Source: Ehretia macrophylla
Lineage: Eukaryota; Streptophyta; Magnoliopsida; Boraginales; Ehretiaceae
Direction of reading: 5' to 3'
DNA: 64,000 nt
NCBI GenBank assembly: GCA_037974665.1
Contig: CM075770.1
Span: forward strand, 20,785,501-20,849,500
The notes below the pieces were generated by a model. It made no database searches. It worked only from the letters and a program-made list of their open reading frames with translations, and was not told where the DNA came from. Position 1 is the stretch's first letter, and every line of letters starts with the position of its first letter. Positions 1 to 11,369 of the stretch are shown one piece after another. Both the position numbers and the translations under genes were made by a program.

Positions 1-2376
1 GAGGAAAAGAAAGTCATTAAGTGATTTTAGAACCAATACTATTTGCTCACTCGAAAATATCAATAATGCCAATCACGAGAAAAACATAATCTGGATTTTT
101 TTTAACTTTATAATGTTAGGAGAGAGATCAATAATAGTGAAATAATAATATAATTATAATGAATTAATTTGAATAATATGAAATATTAAGTATAAGAATC
201 AAATAACTACATGATATTATTTCACCACTATCGACACATGACTAATATGACAATCACAAGAAAACATACTATTCTATATTTATCAATTCCCGTTAAAATT
301 TTGACCAAAAAAAAAAAAATTCCAGTTAAATTATAGTAACGACGATTTCAAATGAATAGATATTACCGAATTGTATTGTAGACTATTTATTTTGAAAGGA
401 GTAAATGATGGTGAAATATTGAAATTCAAAATGTAAGAAGGAATACATCGGAAACGTTGGCCAATTTTTATTGATTTTTTTATTTTTTTTGATCTATATA
501 TTGAAAGAATTATGTAGCATTCTAAAATAAAAAAAGAAATGTTTATTCTTTGTTTTTTATTCTAAGGGAAGCCTAAACCGTTTTACATTTCGCATCACAA
601 GGATGTCTCCGGACCTCTAACACTTAAAGTCAGAATCATATCACGAACTAGACGAAATGACTAGTGAAATAGTATATCTACTCTACAAGCCAAGGGGAGA
701 ATAAATTGATGATTTCCCGCTAATGTCGATAAAGATGGTCTTGAATTTTAAAAAAATTATTTATTATTATAATTATAAATGTAAATGGATAATTGACACA
801 AAAAAAAAAAAAAAATCTTATATGAAACACTCTACGGCATGATCACCTCATCAGAAAAAGAAAAAGAAAAAGAAAAAAAAAGTAGTCCAAAAATTTAAAA
901 CGAAAGCTGCAGTTCAGTTCAAGTTAGCATCTACATCGTAAAATTGATTTTCGACGTAATGGAACAGATATATATAGTAAAATCGTAATCATAAATTACA
1001 AACATAAACCCCAATTGAAGTAAATGGAATGGGTTTGTGAATGGCGTATTGTTTTAAAAGACTCAAATTAATCATCAAATTTCGTTGGTTAATAGCCACA
1101 AGAGAGATGTTTCCTAGATTGGTAATGCTTCCATGTAACTTTTGCTGGAAGTGTCAACTATGTACAGTTGTGTATGAGGTTATGAATTAGACAAGTTTAG
1201 TGATAATATCAGCTCATGAGTGGCCAATACATCTTTTAAAAGGGACTCATGTTAGGAATTAGTCCCTTTAACTCGATCGGATTTGTTATTGTTTGTGTCA
1301 AAACAACAGATCATAATCCAATATATGTGATTTTGTCCCTTCTTGTATTCCTTCGCTAGGTTTTGTATGGATTACAACTATTTATACCTAATTCAACATG
1401 CTCTTTCATTTAATCACTTGTCTAGCATTGTTCAAATGATCTTGGGGACGAATCTCCAATACTTCTGTTGTCGAGCTCCAAAGTGTAAGAAACCCATAAA
1501 CGAGATTATTGTCATAAATTTATACTTTGTTTGACCTAGCTATAAATTTTTAGTTTTTAATTTGTAGAGTTTTCAACATTAGAGATTTAGTTAGAAGTGT
1601 TGTTGAATAAAAACCGTTAATCACTATTTGGCGAATATAAGTTGGGCAATTTTAGGCTTTTACAAATGTTGAGTGTGATGTGTCTTTTAAAAATATGGAG
1701 TGATATATTTGAGAAAAAAAAAAAAGCTTCATGCATTATGTAAAAACAATTTCGCAATTTTTTTTTTTTAAACCTTTAATTTGGAGTTTCTAATTTTTCA
1801 ATTTTTTTTTTAGTTTTCGGCTTTATCTAAAAGTTTTTTAAAAAATATATCAAACAAGTTAGTTTCAATTTCTAAACTCACAGAAATCAATTTTAAGTGT
1901 TTTAAAACTTGGCCAAATAGACCCTTAATAATAACTGTCTCACTCGAAACTAGAAGGATAAACAAACCCATCCAGTGGACTGCATGCCGCCGAGGTACAA
2001 GTATTATGACATAGGAGCGTGGTTCTTTCAAAAACCAAGGTCATGGGTGGCCAAGAGGGGCCATTTAGAAACTTGGGATCTTAACAGGAAATGTAAAGGT
2101 TGCTTAAAGTACTCGACCGTCAGAGAATCAACTATTTAAGCTTCAGATAAACTAGTAAAAATTAATTAACTCGAAGTACTTTTTTAAAAAAAATACACAC
2201 TTTTAAATTACGCTCATATCATATCACCTTTCTTTCACAAAGCCCTAATAATCATGGCATCACATGCATCTCCAAGATTTAGCACCACAAGAAACAAATC
2301 ATAATCATATATATCTTTGAGGGCAATAGACAACTCAATTGTACATAAGCGGATGCATACTACTTAGCGAAAATAT
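1..2376. other. Intergenic, no gene seen
   Basis: AT-rich sequence with many A/T homopolymers and a short GAAAAA-type repeat near 857-880. The only ORFs are under 75 codons and do not resemble known proteins. No RNA gene was recognised. Confidence 0.6.
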
Positions 2377-3268
2377 TGTAGCGAGTCGAGAGAACTTAAG
2401 AATAAATGTGTTTTAATACATATCTGTAAAACTCAATTATTGATCCAAAAGTTTAAGCTATTAGGTCTTGAGTCTACACATATTTATTAATAACTCATTA
2501 TTCTCCTAATCTTTTCATGTGGGATAAATCATTATCTTTGCTCTTTAGACACTGTGTGAAATTCTTAACAAATCTCCCCATTCCCTGTGCATCCCATATC
2601 AATTATGCACCTTAGCTACTACCATGCCAGCTCCAGTATCTCTTCCTCGTGCACTTGAGATCAACCATGAGACTCCGCGATCTTATTTTCATATGAGCCC
2701 GCTTAGAATCACCCAGATTAACTAAGCTGGCGTTGGTGCATCGCGTTACTGTAACCTCATACAACTTTGAGAGTATATTCCAAGAATTATGCTTATCATG
2801 TCCCTAATCCATCGTCCGAGCCCTGCTGCCCAACTCCCCCGAGAGTCCACCATGATAGTCCACCATAATTTTTCGAGGGTCCGGGTCAAGATCGTCAAAC
2901 CGTCAGCTCTGATACCACTTTTATACATCTTTGAGAGTATAGCCCAAGAATTATGTTTATCGTGTCCCTACTCTCTCGTTTGAGCCCTGCTGCCCAACTC
3001 CCCTGAGAGTCCATCATAATTCTTCGAGAGTTCGGGCTAAGATCGTCAAACCATCGACTTTGATACGACTTTTTGTGGCGAGCCCAGAGAACCTTAAAAT
3101 AAATAGGTCTTAATACACATGTGTAGAACTCAATTATTAATCCAAAAACTTAAACTATTAGGTCTTGAATCTACATATATTTATTAATAACTCATTTTTT
3201 AAAAAAAAATTTTCATAAAAAAAAATTATTCTCTTTACCCTTTAATTTACTATGTGAAATTTCTAACA
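2377..3268 (-). mobile_element. TRIM-like miniature LTR retrotransposon
   Basis: Two direct repeats, 2377-2570 (194 bp) and 3074-3268 (195 bp), both begin TG and end CA and flank only about 500 bp with no coding capacity. This is the layout of terminal-repeat retrotransposons in miniature. Read on the minus strand, a primer-binding site of the initiator-tRNA-Met type (TGGTATCAGAGC) lies at 2906-2917. A purine-rich tract lies just inside the distal LTR (about 2571-2590). The internal region is tandemly duplicated (about 2766-2929 and 2930-3073), so a second, degenerate PBS lies against the LTR at about 3055-3073. The LTRs differ at many positions and no clean 5-bp target duplication is visible, so the copy looks old. 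The 60- and 64-codon ORFs here are chance readings of this repeat. Confidence 0.75.
2766..3073. repeat. Tandem duplication inside the TRIM, unit about 150-164 bp
   Basis: Two units starting at 2766 and 2930 share most of their sequence. Both run from a TTTGAGAGTAT start through a GAGCCCTGCTGCCCAACTCC core to a PBS-like end. The second unit lacks about 14 bp near its middle. Confidence 0.75.
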
Positions 3269-4860
3269 TAAAATTATGGTACGATAATACCAACTATATC
3301 CCAATAAATAGTGTGACAGTACATACCGTCCACTTTATTATGCTAGTAAACCATGGCACTTCCCTTAAATATTCTGCATCTGTCGTACATTTTGGCCAGT
3401 TACTTGTTTGTCTCAACATACTTTATTGACTAGTTGAGTGGTTGAGTAACTCTATCGACTTTGTACCTGAGGAATAAAAAATCATTATTATTCATATTTC
3501 TTAGATACCCAATTTTGTTGTTCGATATGTTAAAATATATGTTTTTTACACATTAAAAAATTAAAAAAAATTAAACCATTTAATAAGATTTTAAATTATT
3601 CAATTTAATACCCATTAATTTTAATATGGAAAGTGTACAGTAAAATTTGTTAAGCTTAAAAGCATTTTTATTGATATTCTTTAATTGACTTCTCGGCATA
3701 TAATGTGAAAAGTGAGAATTTTAAATATGTTCTTTTTTTTAAAAAAAAAATTTCCTTTGTAATTTTCAACAATTCCCAGGAGCTTTTGGGGGATCTTTTT
3801 GTCTTTTAGGTTAACTTCATTTTAGTCTTCATTACAATTGTAGAAGCTTGGTTCATCAAATATTTAAAATGAGCTAATAGGCATGCATATCTTTGATTGA
3901 AAAAAAAAGAGCTAAGTGCATATCTTTGATTGAAAAAAAAAAAGAGCTAAGAGGCACATTGACGAATGTGACATTTTAATATGGCACATCTCTTTCTTCA
4001 TTACAGTAATCGAAAAGGCAGAACAAGTTGAATCTAGACGAGATCAGAGTATATATAGTCCTTCTTGTCTATTTGTTCTTCAAATATTACAAACGTAATA
4101 TTTCAGCAATATGAACCTTATACAATGAATTAATTCAACTCTTCAGTCTTGTCATTAAATTGATTCATAAGTTCGTAATATTCTTCCTGACGCAAACTGC
4201 TTAAATTGGAAAATGTTTAGATCCGACTAGGTTTAACGTGGCACCCACATGATGTGAGTCCACCATATTACAAAAGCTATTAGGTTCAGTGAGCGTAAGT
4301 GTTCCATTTTCTTAAACACATAAAAAGGATAAAGTTTCTTTACAGTGATGTATTGAACAATGAAAATGATCAAAACAAAAAATAAAAATATAAAAAATTG
4401 AACAATGAAATAACTAGTAAACACTTCAAAAATTATCACTTGAGTTCATATATGTCACTAGCTGTAGAAACTAAGATGACCATTTGCAGTTAAAACTTCC
4501 ACAATTCGAACAGACACAATTCGACTCGGTTATGAAGGAAAATAATGTATACAGGTATCTCATAAATTTTTTTAAGTTGGATTTTAACGAAAATTGTGAC
4601 ACTCAACAGGAGTAATTATAAATATCGCAGTAATAGTTTTTTCAGACTTGGGTCGATTCATAACATTTTATTCACTGTCACTCATTTAATGAAAAAGAAA
4701 AAGACGCGTTATCTATGCTACATGGGAGAAATGAACTAAAAAGTTAAGCACTACACATCTAATAATTACAATATAACATTTATAGATTAATAAATCCAAT
4801 ATTCAAAGTATTGCTGAAAAAACTGTACCAAGAATTATTCAACATATCAAATAATTACAA
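3269..4860. other. Intergenic, with one short tandem duplication
   Basis: AT-rich sequence without a credible ORF. A 33-bp unit (GCATATCTTTGATTG, an A-run, GAGCTAAG) is present twice in tandem at 3885-3951. Nothing else recognised. Confidence 0.55.
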
Positions 4861-4869
4861 TAAATTCTA

Positions 4870-5913
4870 GAGTAAAATGCACTATACCCCTATGTGCTTT
4901 CACAAAGTTGTATCATAAACCTTGTGTTTTAAAAAGTCGCATTATAAACCCTGTGTTATGGAAAACGTTGCATATAACTCCCCGCCGCCTATTTTTCTAT
5001 CAATTTTAACGTGAGTGTAATACACACGCTTGAAATGTAAGTATAACATTTATCAAGTTTTAAAACACATGCAGAAGGACAAAAATACCCTTTTTAACAT
5101 CAGTTGCTAATTGCCCCTTGTGTTTTCGATAAGGTTGTAAATGGCCCATTGTGTTTTCGATAAGGTTGTAAATGGCTCATTGTGTTTTCGATAAGGTTGT
5201 AAATGGCCCCTTGTGTTTTCGATAAGATTGTAAATTGTCCCTTGTGTTTTTTATAAGGTTTCTAATTGCCCCTATGTTTTTTTATAAAGATGTAAATTGC
5301 CCCTTCAATGATAAAAAAATTAAAAAAAAATTGACAATCCTAGAGAGAAAAACTATTTCAAAGTGATTTTCCTTCGATTTGAAGTTGATTTTGCACTAAT
5401 TTAAAGATTTTAATCTACTTGTAGAAGAACGTGATTCCAAGTGAAGGTATGATTATTACTAGTTGCAATATGACTTTGAACTTCAAGTATAAGATTTATA
5501 TTTTTTATGGTGGACATTAATGTTCTGTTATATAAGCTATATTTTTTTTTATTCTTTTAATTAAATGATATTTATTAGTTTAAGGTTGTAGATCTCCTTA
5601 GAAGGTAGACTAGCACATGGTTCTGATATTGCAAAATGAAAAATGTTGTATATACCTCCCTCTAATATTAAAAAAGTGATAAATACCCCCTTCTGATATC
5701 AAAAAAGTTACAAATACCCCATTTGACGGATTTATCTTTAAACGAGGACAATTTTATCTTTTTACAAGGCTAACTAATAGAGTTAAACAGAATTTAAGTT
5801 TGGGGCGTGTATGCAACGTTTTCCATAACACAAGGTTTATAACGCGACTTTTTAAAACACAGGGTTTATAATGCAATTTTGTGAAAACACAGGAGGTATG
5901 ATGTATTTTACTC
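4870..5913. mobile_element. Non-autonomous MULE-type DNA transposon
   Basis: The 1044-bp element has long terminal inverted repeats of about 112 bp (4870-4982 and 5802-5913). The ends start GAGTAAAATGCACTATACC and its near-complement. It is flanked by a perfect 9-bp direct repeat TAAATTCTA (4861-4869 and 5914-5922). Long TIRs plus a 9-bp target duplication are typical of Mutator-like elements. There is no transposase ORF, so movement would need an enzyme supplied in trans. The interior holds a 31-bp tandem array (5111-5303) and AT-rich filler. Confidence 0.88.
5111..5303. repeat. 31-bp tandem repeat array inside the MULE
   Basis: The motif TTGTGTTTTCGATAAGG recurs with exact 31-bp spacing, with repeat starts at 5118, 5149, 5180, 5211, 5242 and 5273. 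The first four units are nearly identical and the last two are diverged. It resembles the text of the TIR, suggesting it grew from TIR-like sequence. Confidence 0.85.
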
Positions 5914-5922
5914 TAAATTCTA

Positions 5923-7116
5923 TTATGATTGATACCAATCCTAAGTACAGTCTGGACAACTTAGTGGTAGGAAATTATTTGACCTTGAATCGGGATATTC
6001 GAGAAGAATAAGTTATTTTCTTTTGCGTAAAGTAATGGGACTTCTATTTTGAGGGGTAATTTAATCCTCTGCAAAATTTGTAATACTTTGATCACTTACA
6101 GTTGAACCTTAATCCAATATACACTAAAATTTTGTTAAGAAAATAAGTGACAAAAACAGACGCTACACTGGATTATATATAATCTGGTGGGTCATATTGG
6201 AATAAGTTTCGCGCCGTAGGAAGCTTCATGGCTCTCTTAGTACATCTCATTTTTACCATAAGTTTTTTTTCTTTTCTAGAATAATGCTTTATATCACCCC
6301 TTTTCCTTTTTTTTATATGATAAGAATTAATGTATATATGAATGATAAATTTCTCGTGCATATGAGAAAATTTAATTATATAAAGAAAGGTGAATGGGTG
6401 ACATACAATAATAATAGTCTTCTTCTACGTACAAGGGATATTTGTTCTCGGAGAAATATGAAATTGATTGTAGTGTTTCCTTTTGTTGAATATTAAACAT
6501 AATACTTTTGAAGGTTTAAACTATCGCATTCCCGTTGTTGGGAAAAAGTAATCTTGCTAGTACTGTTTTTTTGAACAAATCTTGCTAGTACTTTTTTTTT
6601 TTTTGTCTAATCTTGCTAGTACTTAAATGCTGATGATATAGCGTATTTTTCTTATTGCTATTCTTAATTCTCAATTTCTCATTCTTCCTAGAATCTTTTG
6701 TTAGTAATATATACGTTTCTCCATATTAATAAATTATAAATTTCAAAATCACCTTATAATATGATCTTGAATCACTCTATTTAATACTAATTAATTTTAC
6801 CATAAAACTTACGGTTTTAATTTTAACATAGTATCAGAATTTCATGCAGATATTTTCTCGTGCATAACTTTTACCCTTAGGTTTTAATATTAGATACCTC
6901 TATGAATTTCATAAACATAAAGTGCCACGTACCCTGATCATGCATATACGCATCTGTGACTGTCATGTATGCATGAAGAAAATCACAGTAAAGTCAAAAA
7001 GAAAAGGGCACATTGGCAAGTATATTTATTGGGAGATAATGAAACTTGTTAAAACAAAAGTTAGGTTAAAAGTTCTTTTATGTGACGTTGATTAAAAATT
7101 TATCTTAGATGAGGTC
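5923..7116. other. Intergenic upstream of the MYB gene
   Basis: No gene seen. A 15-bp motif AATCTTGCTAGTACT occurs three times at 6550-6564, 6578-6592 and 6609-6623, separated by T-rich spacers. A 14-bp AT palindrome lies near 6171-6184. Confidence 0.5.
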
Positions 7117-7125
7117 TATAAATAG
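7117..7125 (+). promoter_or_regulatory. TATA box of the MYB gene
   Basis: TATAAATAG lies about 95 bp upstream of the ATG at 7218. That spacing leaves room for a TSS about 30 bp downstream and a short 5' UTR. Confidence 0.6.
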
Positions 7126-7217
7126 AGTTGCACGTCCATTTATTTTGCTTCAAATCTCATATCCACCAGTCCAGCCTCTACTCGAAGATTTTTATTCTCC
7201 CATAATTTCTTTCAAAA

Positions 7218-10200
7218 ATGGATAAGAAACCATGCAACTCTCAAGATGCTGAAGTAAGAAAAGGGCCATGGACTATGGAAGAAGATTTGATTCTCATCAA
7301 TTACATTGCAAATCATGGTGAAGGTGTATGGAATTCACTAGCTAAATCTGCTGGTAATTAATTAACCTATTCTGCAATATGACTTAAGCTATTTTTCTAG
7401 CTAGGTGCAACCTTTATATCTTCTTATGTATTTGAAACCCTAATTAATAACCAACTTTTCCTCTTTTTTTCCCCCTTTTTTTCTCCTTTTTATTTTCTTT
7501 TTAGGTCTCAAGCGTACCGGAAAAAGCTGCCGGCTCCGGTGGCTTAACTACCTGCGACCTGATGTAAGGAGGGGCAATATTACCCCAGAAGAACAACTCT
7601 TAATTATGGAACTGCATGCCAAGTGGGGAAACAGGTAAGCATATATATATATATTAGGGTTTCTTTGCATACATCAAAATTTATAGGGGAAAAAAAAAAT
7701 CTTTGAAATTGATGGTCATTTCTCCACCAAGTTTTTGATTCACCATATCTATCTTATTGATCATCAATGGAAAAAGAGAACCACGAGCTTATTTCCAACA
7801 ATGGATTATGGTGACAATAGTATGTTTTCAGGCTTATAACTAGCTAGTTCATAGAACTAGAAAGAGAAAGAGAGAGACAGAGAAGAATTACAACCCTATC
7901 TAGGCATACATGACTTCATGCTCAAGATACTCAATTTCAACGTGGGAATATATAGATTCCATTACTATGAAAGCAATCATTTCATGTTTTGAGATATGGA
8001 TTGTTATTTGTGGTTACCAAAGTTTTATTTTAAAAATTTTCCAATTTTTTTCTTTTTTCACATGTATTTCTTTAAAGATTTTATATATGAATCTGTGGAC
8101 ATAATTAACTTCTAATCAACAAGAAGGATTTGAAGACTTTTTTCCATGAAAAAACTACCTATTTTTAAGATATTCTCAATTTTTTCTTTAGAGAAACCAT
8201 CTTCAAAAGCTTTGCAAAATCATCCATGCCTTTTCGTTTATTAAAACAATAAGCATATAGAAAACATGCTTGAATAATTCATGATCTTTGAGATAATTAG
8301 ATCTCTTAATTAAGCTCAATTATTATATGATAATATGTAATTAACAATGGATGATCACTTATCTTCTTAGTTGCATAATTATGATTTGTGTCACTTGTGA
8401 TTCTACTTGATTATTTGAGAAAAATTAACTGTGCCGCCTCTGTTACAACTGAGAATTTTTATTTTTTTAAAAAACAAAGTTAAAAAATCCTTACCATAAG
8501 AGGCTAGAACACGTTTTGAACGCAAGCCAAAAGGATTAGGACAACAAAAGTTTCTATTTTAAGGTGAACCCTTCTCAATAGGCCACATGCTATTTCTTCA
8601 AATGAGTTGAAAGAGAAGCTCTTAGCTGCTTTATTGAAGTGGACAGCTACCATATTGTTTTGTCTATTTAAGTCAAAGGGCCCCTCTACATTAGGGTTTC
8701 CGCATGAAATATTCTCAAGCTATCAACCACTATCAACTTCTTCAGACTTTCCAAAACCAATCCCATTTTGTTCCATATTTCGTCAAGTACTCTTCATGGC
8801 TCCATTCTCCAAATTTTTTCTGCGTACTTTGGCAAGTGAAATATCGTCTTTTACGATACTAAAAAGTCCATCAAACTCATATCAGAAGTGTCATGTGTGA
8901 GATAGTTATAGAAAAACATACAAGTTTACATGTAACATTCAAAATTATTATAGGAGAAAAGAGAAACGAAACAAAGAAAGAGGTGAAAAAAAAAGGAGTA
9001 AGATAATACGTAGGAAGAGGAGGTGATAATGATTGTAATGCGATTATGAGAAGCAGATTTTGAAGAAGTGAAGCCTCTCATTTAATTTGGTGGTGATGGT
9101 GTGTGAAAAACCAAACCTAGCTTGGCGATGACGAACGAGCATTTAGACTTGTGCATGTCGACAAGCCATTATCACATAGTGATAGAATACATATCCACTT
9201 TTAATGTGTGCATGCACAAGGTTGGAACCGATGCTTCATGCTCAACCATCTTCAACTTTTTTCTTCAAATAACTTCACGTAATGTTAATTCAGACCATCT
9301 TAAAGTTATTGTTGGAGCTATATATGATTTTGCTTATATGGATACATGATAGGTAAATGTTCAGAAAGCAAGGGATAAGAGAAATTAATCTTGAGGCCTT
9401 TCAACGTTTTATATGTGCTAAGTTTCCCTAATTCCCCACAAGCAAAACGTGGAATAAAGAAGTCTTTGAATTTGAGCCATCGAACATGGGAAGCTTTAGT
9501 TTTGAACCACAAAAACATGGTTGATACCAAGGTATATAAAAGTGAGGTAGTTGGCTTTGTAGGTTATTATCATCTTCTCCTTCTTAGATGTTCACCTGTT
9601 TGATAATAATACTTCTCGTTTGACCAAAAAAAAAATAACATTTGTTATAAAACAAGAAGAATGTGAGACGTGGGATATATCTCGAGTGATCTCATAAATT
9701 TCAGGAACAACTCTATATAAGTCAAATTTTTAAGTAACTACACTCAAGAGTTGGGTGGATCGGTCAAATGGACATGGATTGCGTTGGGTATTCTTATTGG
9801 ACTACTTAGGGATTATAAGTACAAATCGCGGCTTTCATTGTATATATAGAAGAAAAAAAAATCTCAAAGTGACTACAATCGTAATGTTTATTTGAAGTTG
9901 GACGAGATTATAATCTTGACTAATATAGAATCTTTTTATTTTGTCCAAATACGTACCCTTGTCCGTATCTCGTGTATAACAAGAATTTCATACATAGGAC
10001 TATCCTAACTTTTTTGCTTCTATATGGGAACCAATAAATGGTGCAGGTGGTCAAAGATTGCAAAGCATCTACCAGGAAGAACAGACAATGAGATTAAGAA
10101 CTACTGGAGGACAAGGATTCAAAAGCACATGAAACAAGCAGAAAATTTCAGTGGACAAAGTTCTGAGCAACTTGATCATCAACAAGCAAGCACAAGCCAA

Positions 10201-10362
10201 ATGTGCAATGTTGTTGATCATGCAGTTGAAACTTATTCTCCATCATCCTATTCCGCAAATATGGAGAATAATTTCCAACCACCCTTTCCCACTGATCAAT
10301 CAAACGACAATCTTTGGAGCATAGACGACCTCTGGTCTATGCAATTACTTAATGGCGACTAA
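7218..10362 (+). CDS. R2R3-MYB transcription factor, subgroup 19 (MYB21/24/57-like)
   Basis: Three exons can be read: 7218-7353, 7505-7634 and 10047-10362, all with GT-AG introns, giving 193 aa. The R2 repeat (about residues 14-64) starts [11 protein letters not shown]. The R3 repeat (about 67-116) has the usual substitution of its first Trp and ends in an [13 protein letters not shown] helix. The C-terminus ends [15 protein letters not shown], the acidic motif typical of subgroup 19. In Arabidopsis these factors (MYB21, MYB24, MYB57) act in the nucleus downstream of jasmonate and JAZ repressors in stamen and petal maturation. The intron positions are the two usual ones of plant R2R3-MYBs. 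The second intron is long (2412 bp) and contains no recognisable gene. The length is closest to the short MYB57 type, but which orthologue it is cannot be decided here. Confidence 0.93.
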
Positions 10363-11054
10363 ATATATATACTTATATAATTAAATAAAATTAGTATCTA
10401 AATTAAAATCTTGTCTGCATAATTAATATAATTAGTCTATAGTTTGCTAAATATCATCCCTAGCTCTACATGTAATAGTTTGAGTTAAGTGTTTGAGTAC
10501 TGTATGATGCTAAACAATACGTCTGTTTTATATACTAAATGGGACTATCATCTTATGATAGAAGAGTTGACTGGGTCTTTATCAATGTGTGAAATACTTA
10601 TTTCAGTTAGGACGGATCCAATAATTTCCTGACGGTCACATATTTTTCTAGAAAGAAATGCAAACACAGGGAGGTGAAGTGACATAATAAGCGTTGATAA
10701 TAATAGGTTAGCCTAACCTAAATTATCAGACACTTAAAGACATATATTAACGTTAGATTTACAGGACATTGTAATGATCTTAATTAAAAAGATAATATTT
10801 GTCTCATACAAAAGCGGTATTATCACTAATTGAACATTAGCAGTTCCAGAAAGAGACTTAAAGCTATGCCTTGCTAAGCGCAAAATGTGCAAGTATAGGA
10901 AAAGGAGTTGTGAAAGAGATGCCACCATGATTAAGCTCTCGAGTGGTGGCGGCATCATGATTAGACTTCGAACGTAGTGTCATAATCAGCCTTTTTAATT
11001 GTTCTTTTATGTCCTTCCCATAAGATAGGCCTTTGCTTAATTGAGATAACAAGT
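10363..11054. other. Intergenic, MYB 3' flank
   Basis: AT-rich 3' UTR and downstream sequence. The two minus-strand ORFs of 72-74 codons have no recognisable features. Confidence 0.5.
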
Positions 11055-11057
11055 TTA

Positions 11058-11366
11058 GGCTATCTCGGAAAATATTATTCACAAAAATTTATTATTTTTG
11101 ACAATTTTTAGAGATTGGGTCTTTAAATTTATAGTCAAAATACACGGGCCCACACAATTTTAGAGATTTGAGTTAAAATAGAAACTCAATTTACTTTTTT
11201 AGCTCTAAATTTAGAGACTTAAAAAGTGATTAGGTCTTTATTTTGGTCAAAAAGTTGATAAAAGTGGTGGACCCCATCTATTTTGGCTATAAATTTAAAG
11301 ACGGGTCTCTAAAATAGCCAAAAATAGTAAGTTTTTTGTGAATAGTCTCCACCATTGGAGATAACC
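11058..11366. mobile_element. Tourist-like (PIF/Harbinger) MITE
   Basis: The 309-bp element has imperfect terminal inverted repeats of about 60 bp. The left end GGCTATCTC...ATTATTCACAAAAA matches the complement of the right end. It is flanked by TTA on both sides (11055-11057 and 11367-11369), the 3-bp target duplication typical of Tourist elements. It has no coding capacity. Confidence 0.75.
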
Positions 11367-11369
11367 TTA

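Noticed and set aside
2746-2983. Overlapping 60- and 64-codon ORFs
   Set aside because: Both lie in the duplicated internal region of the TRIM and mirror each other on opposite strands.
5111-5303. CRISPR-like array
   Set aside because: The 31-bp units are contiguous without unique spacers and lie inside a plant MULE.
8607-8900. 97-codon ORF in MYB intron 2
   Set aside because: It has no recognisable domain, lies inside an intron whose flanking exons join cleanly, and is not supported by neighbouring exons.
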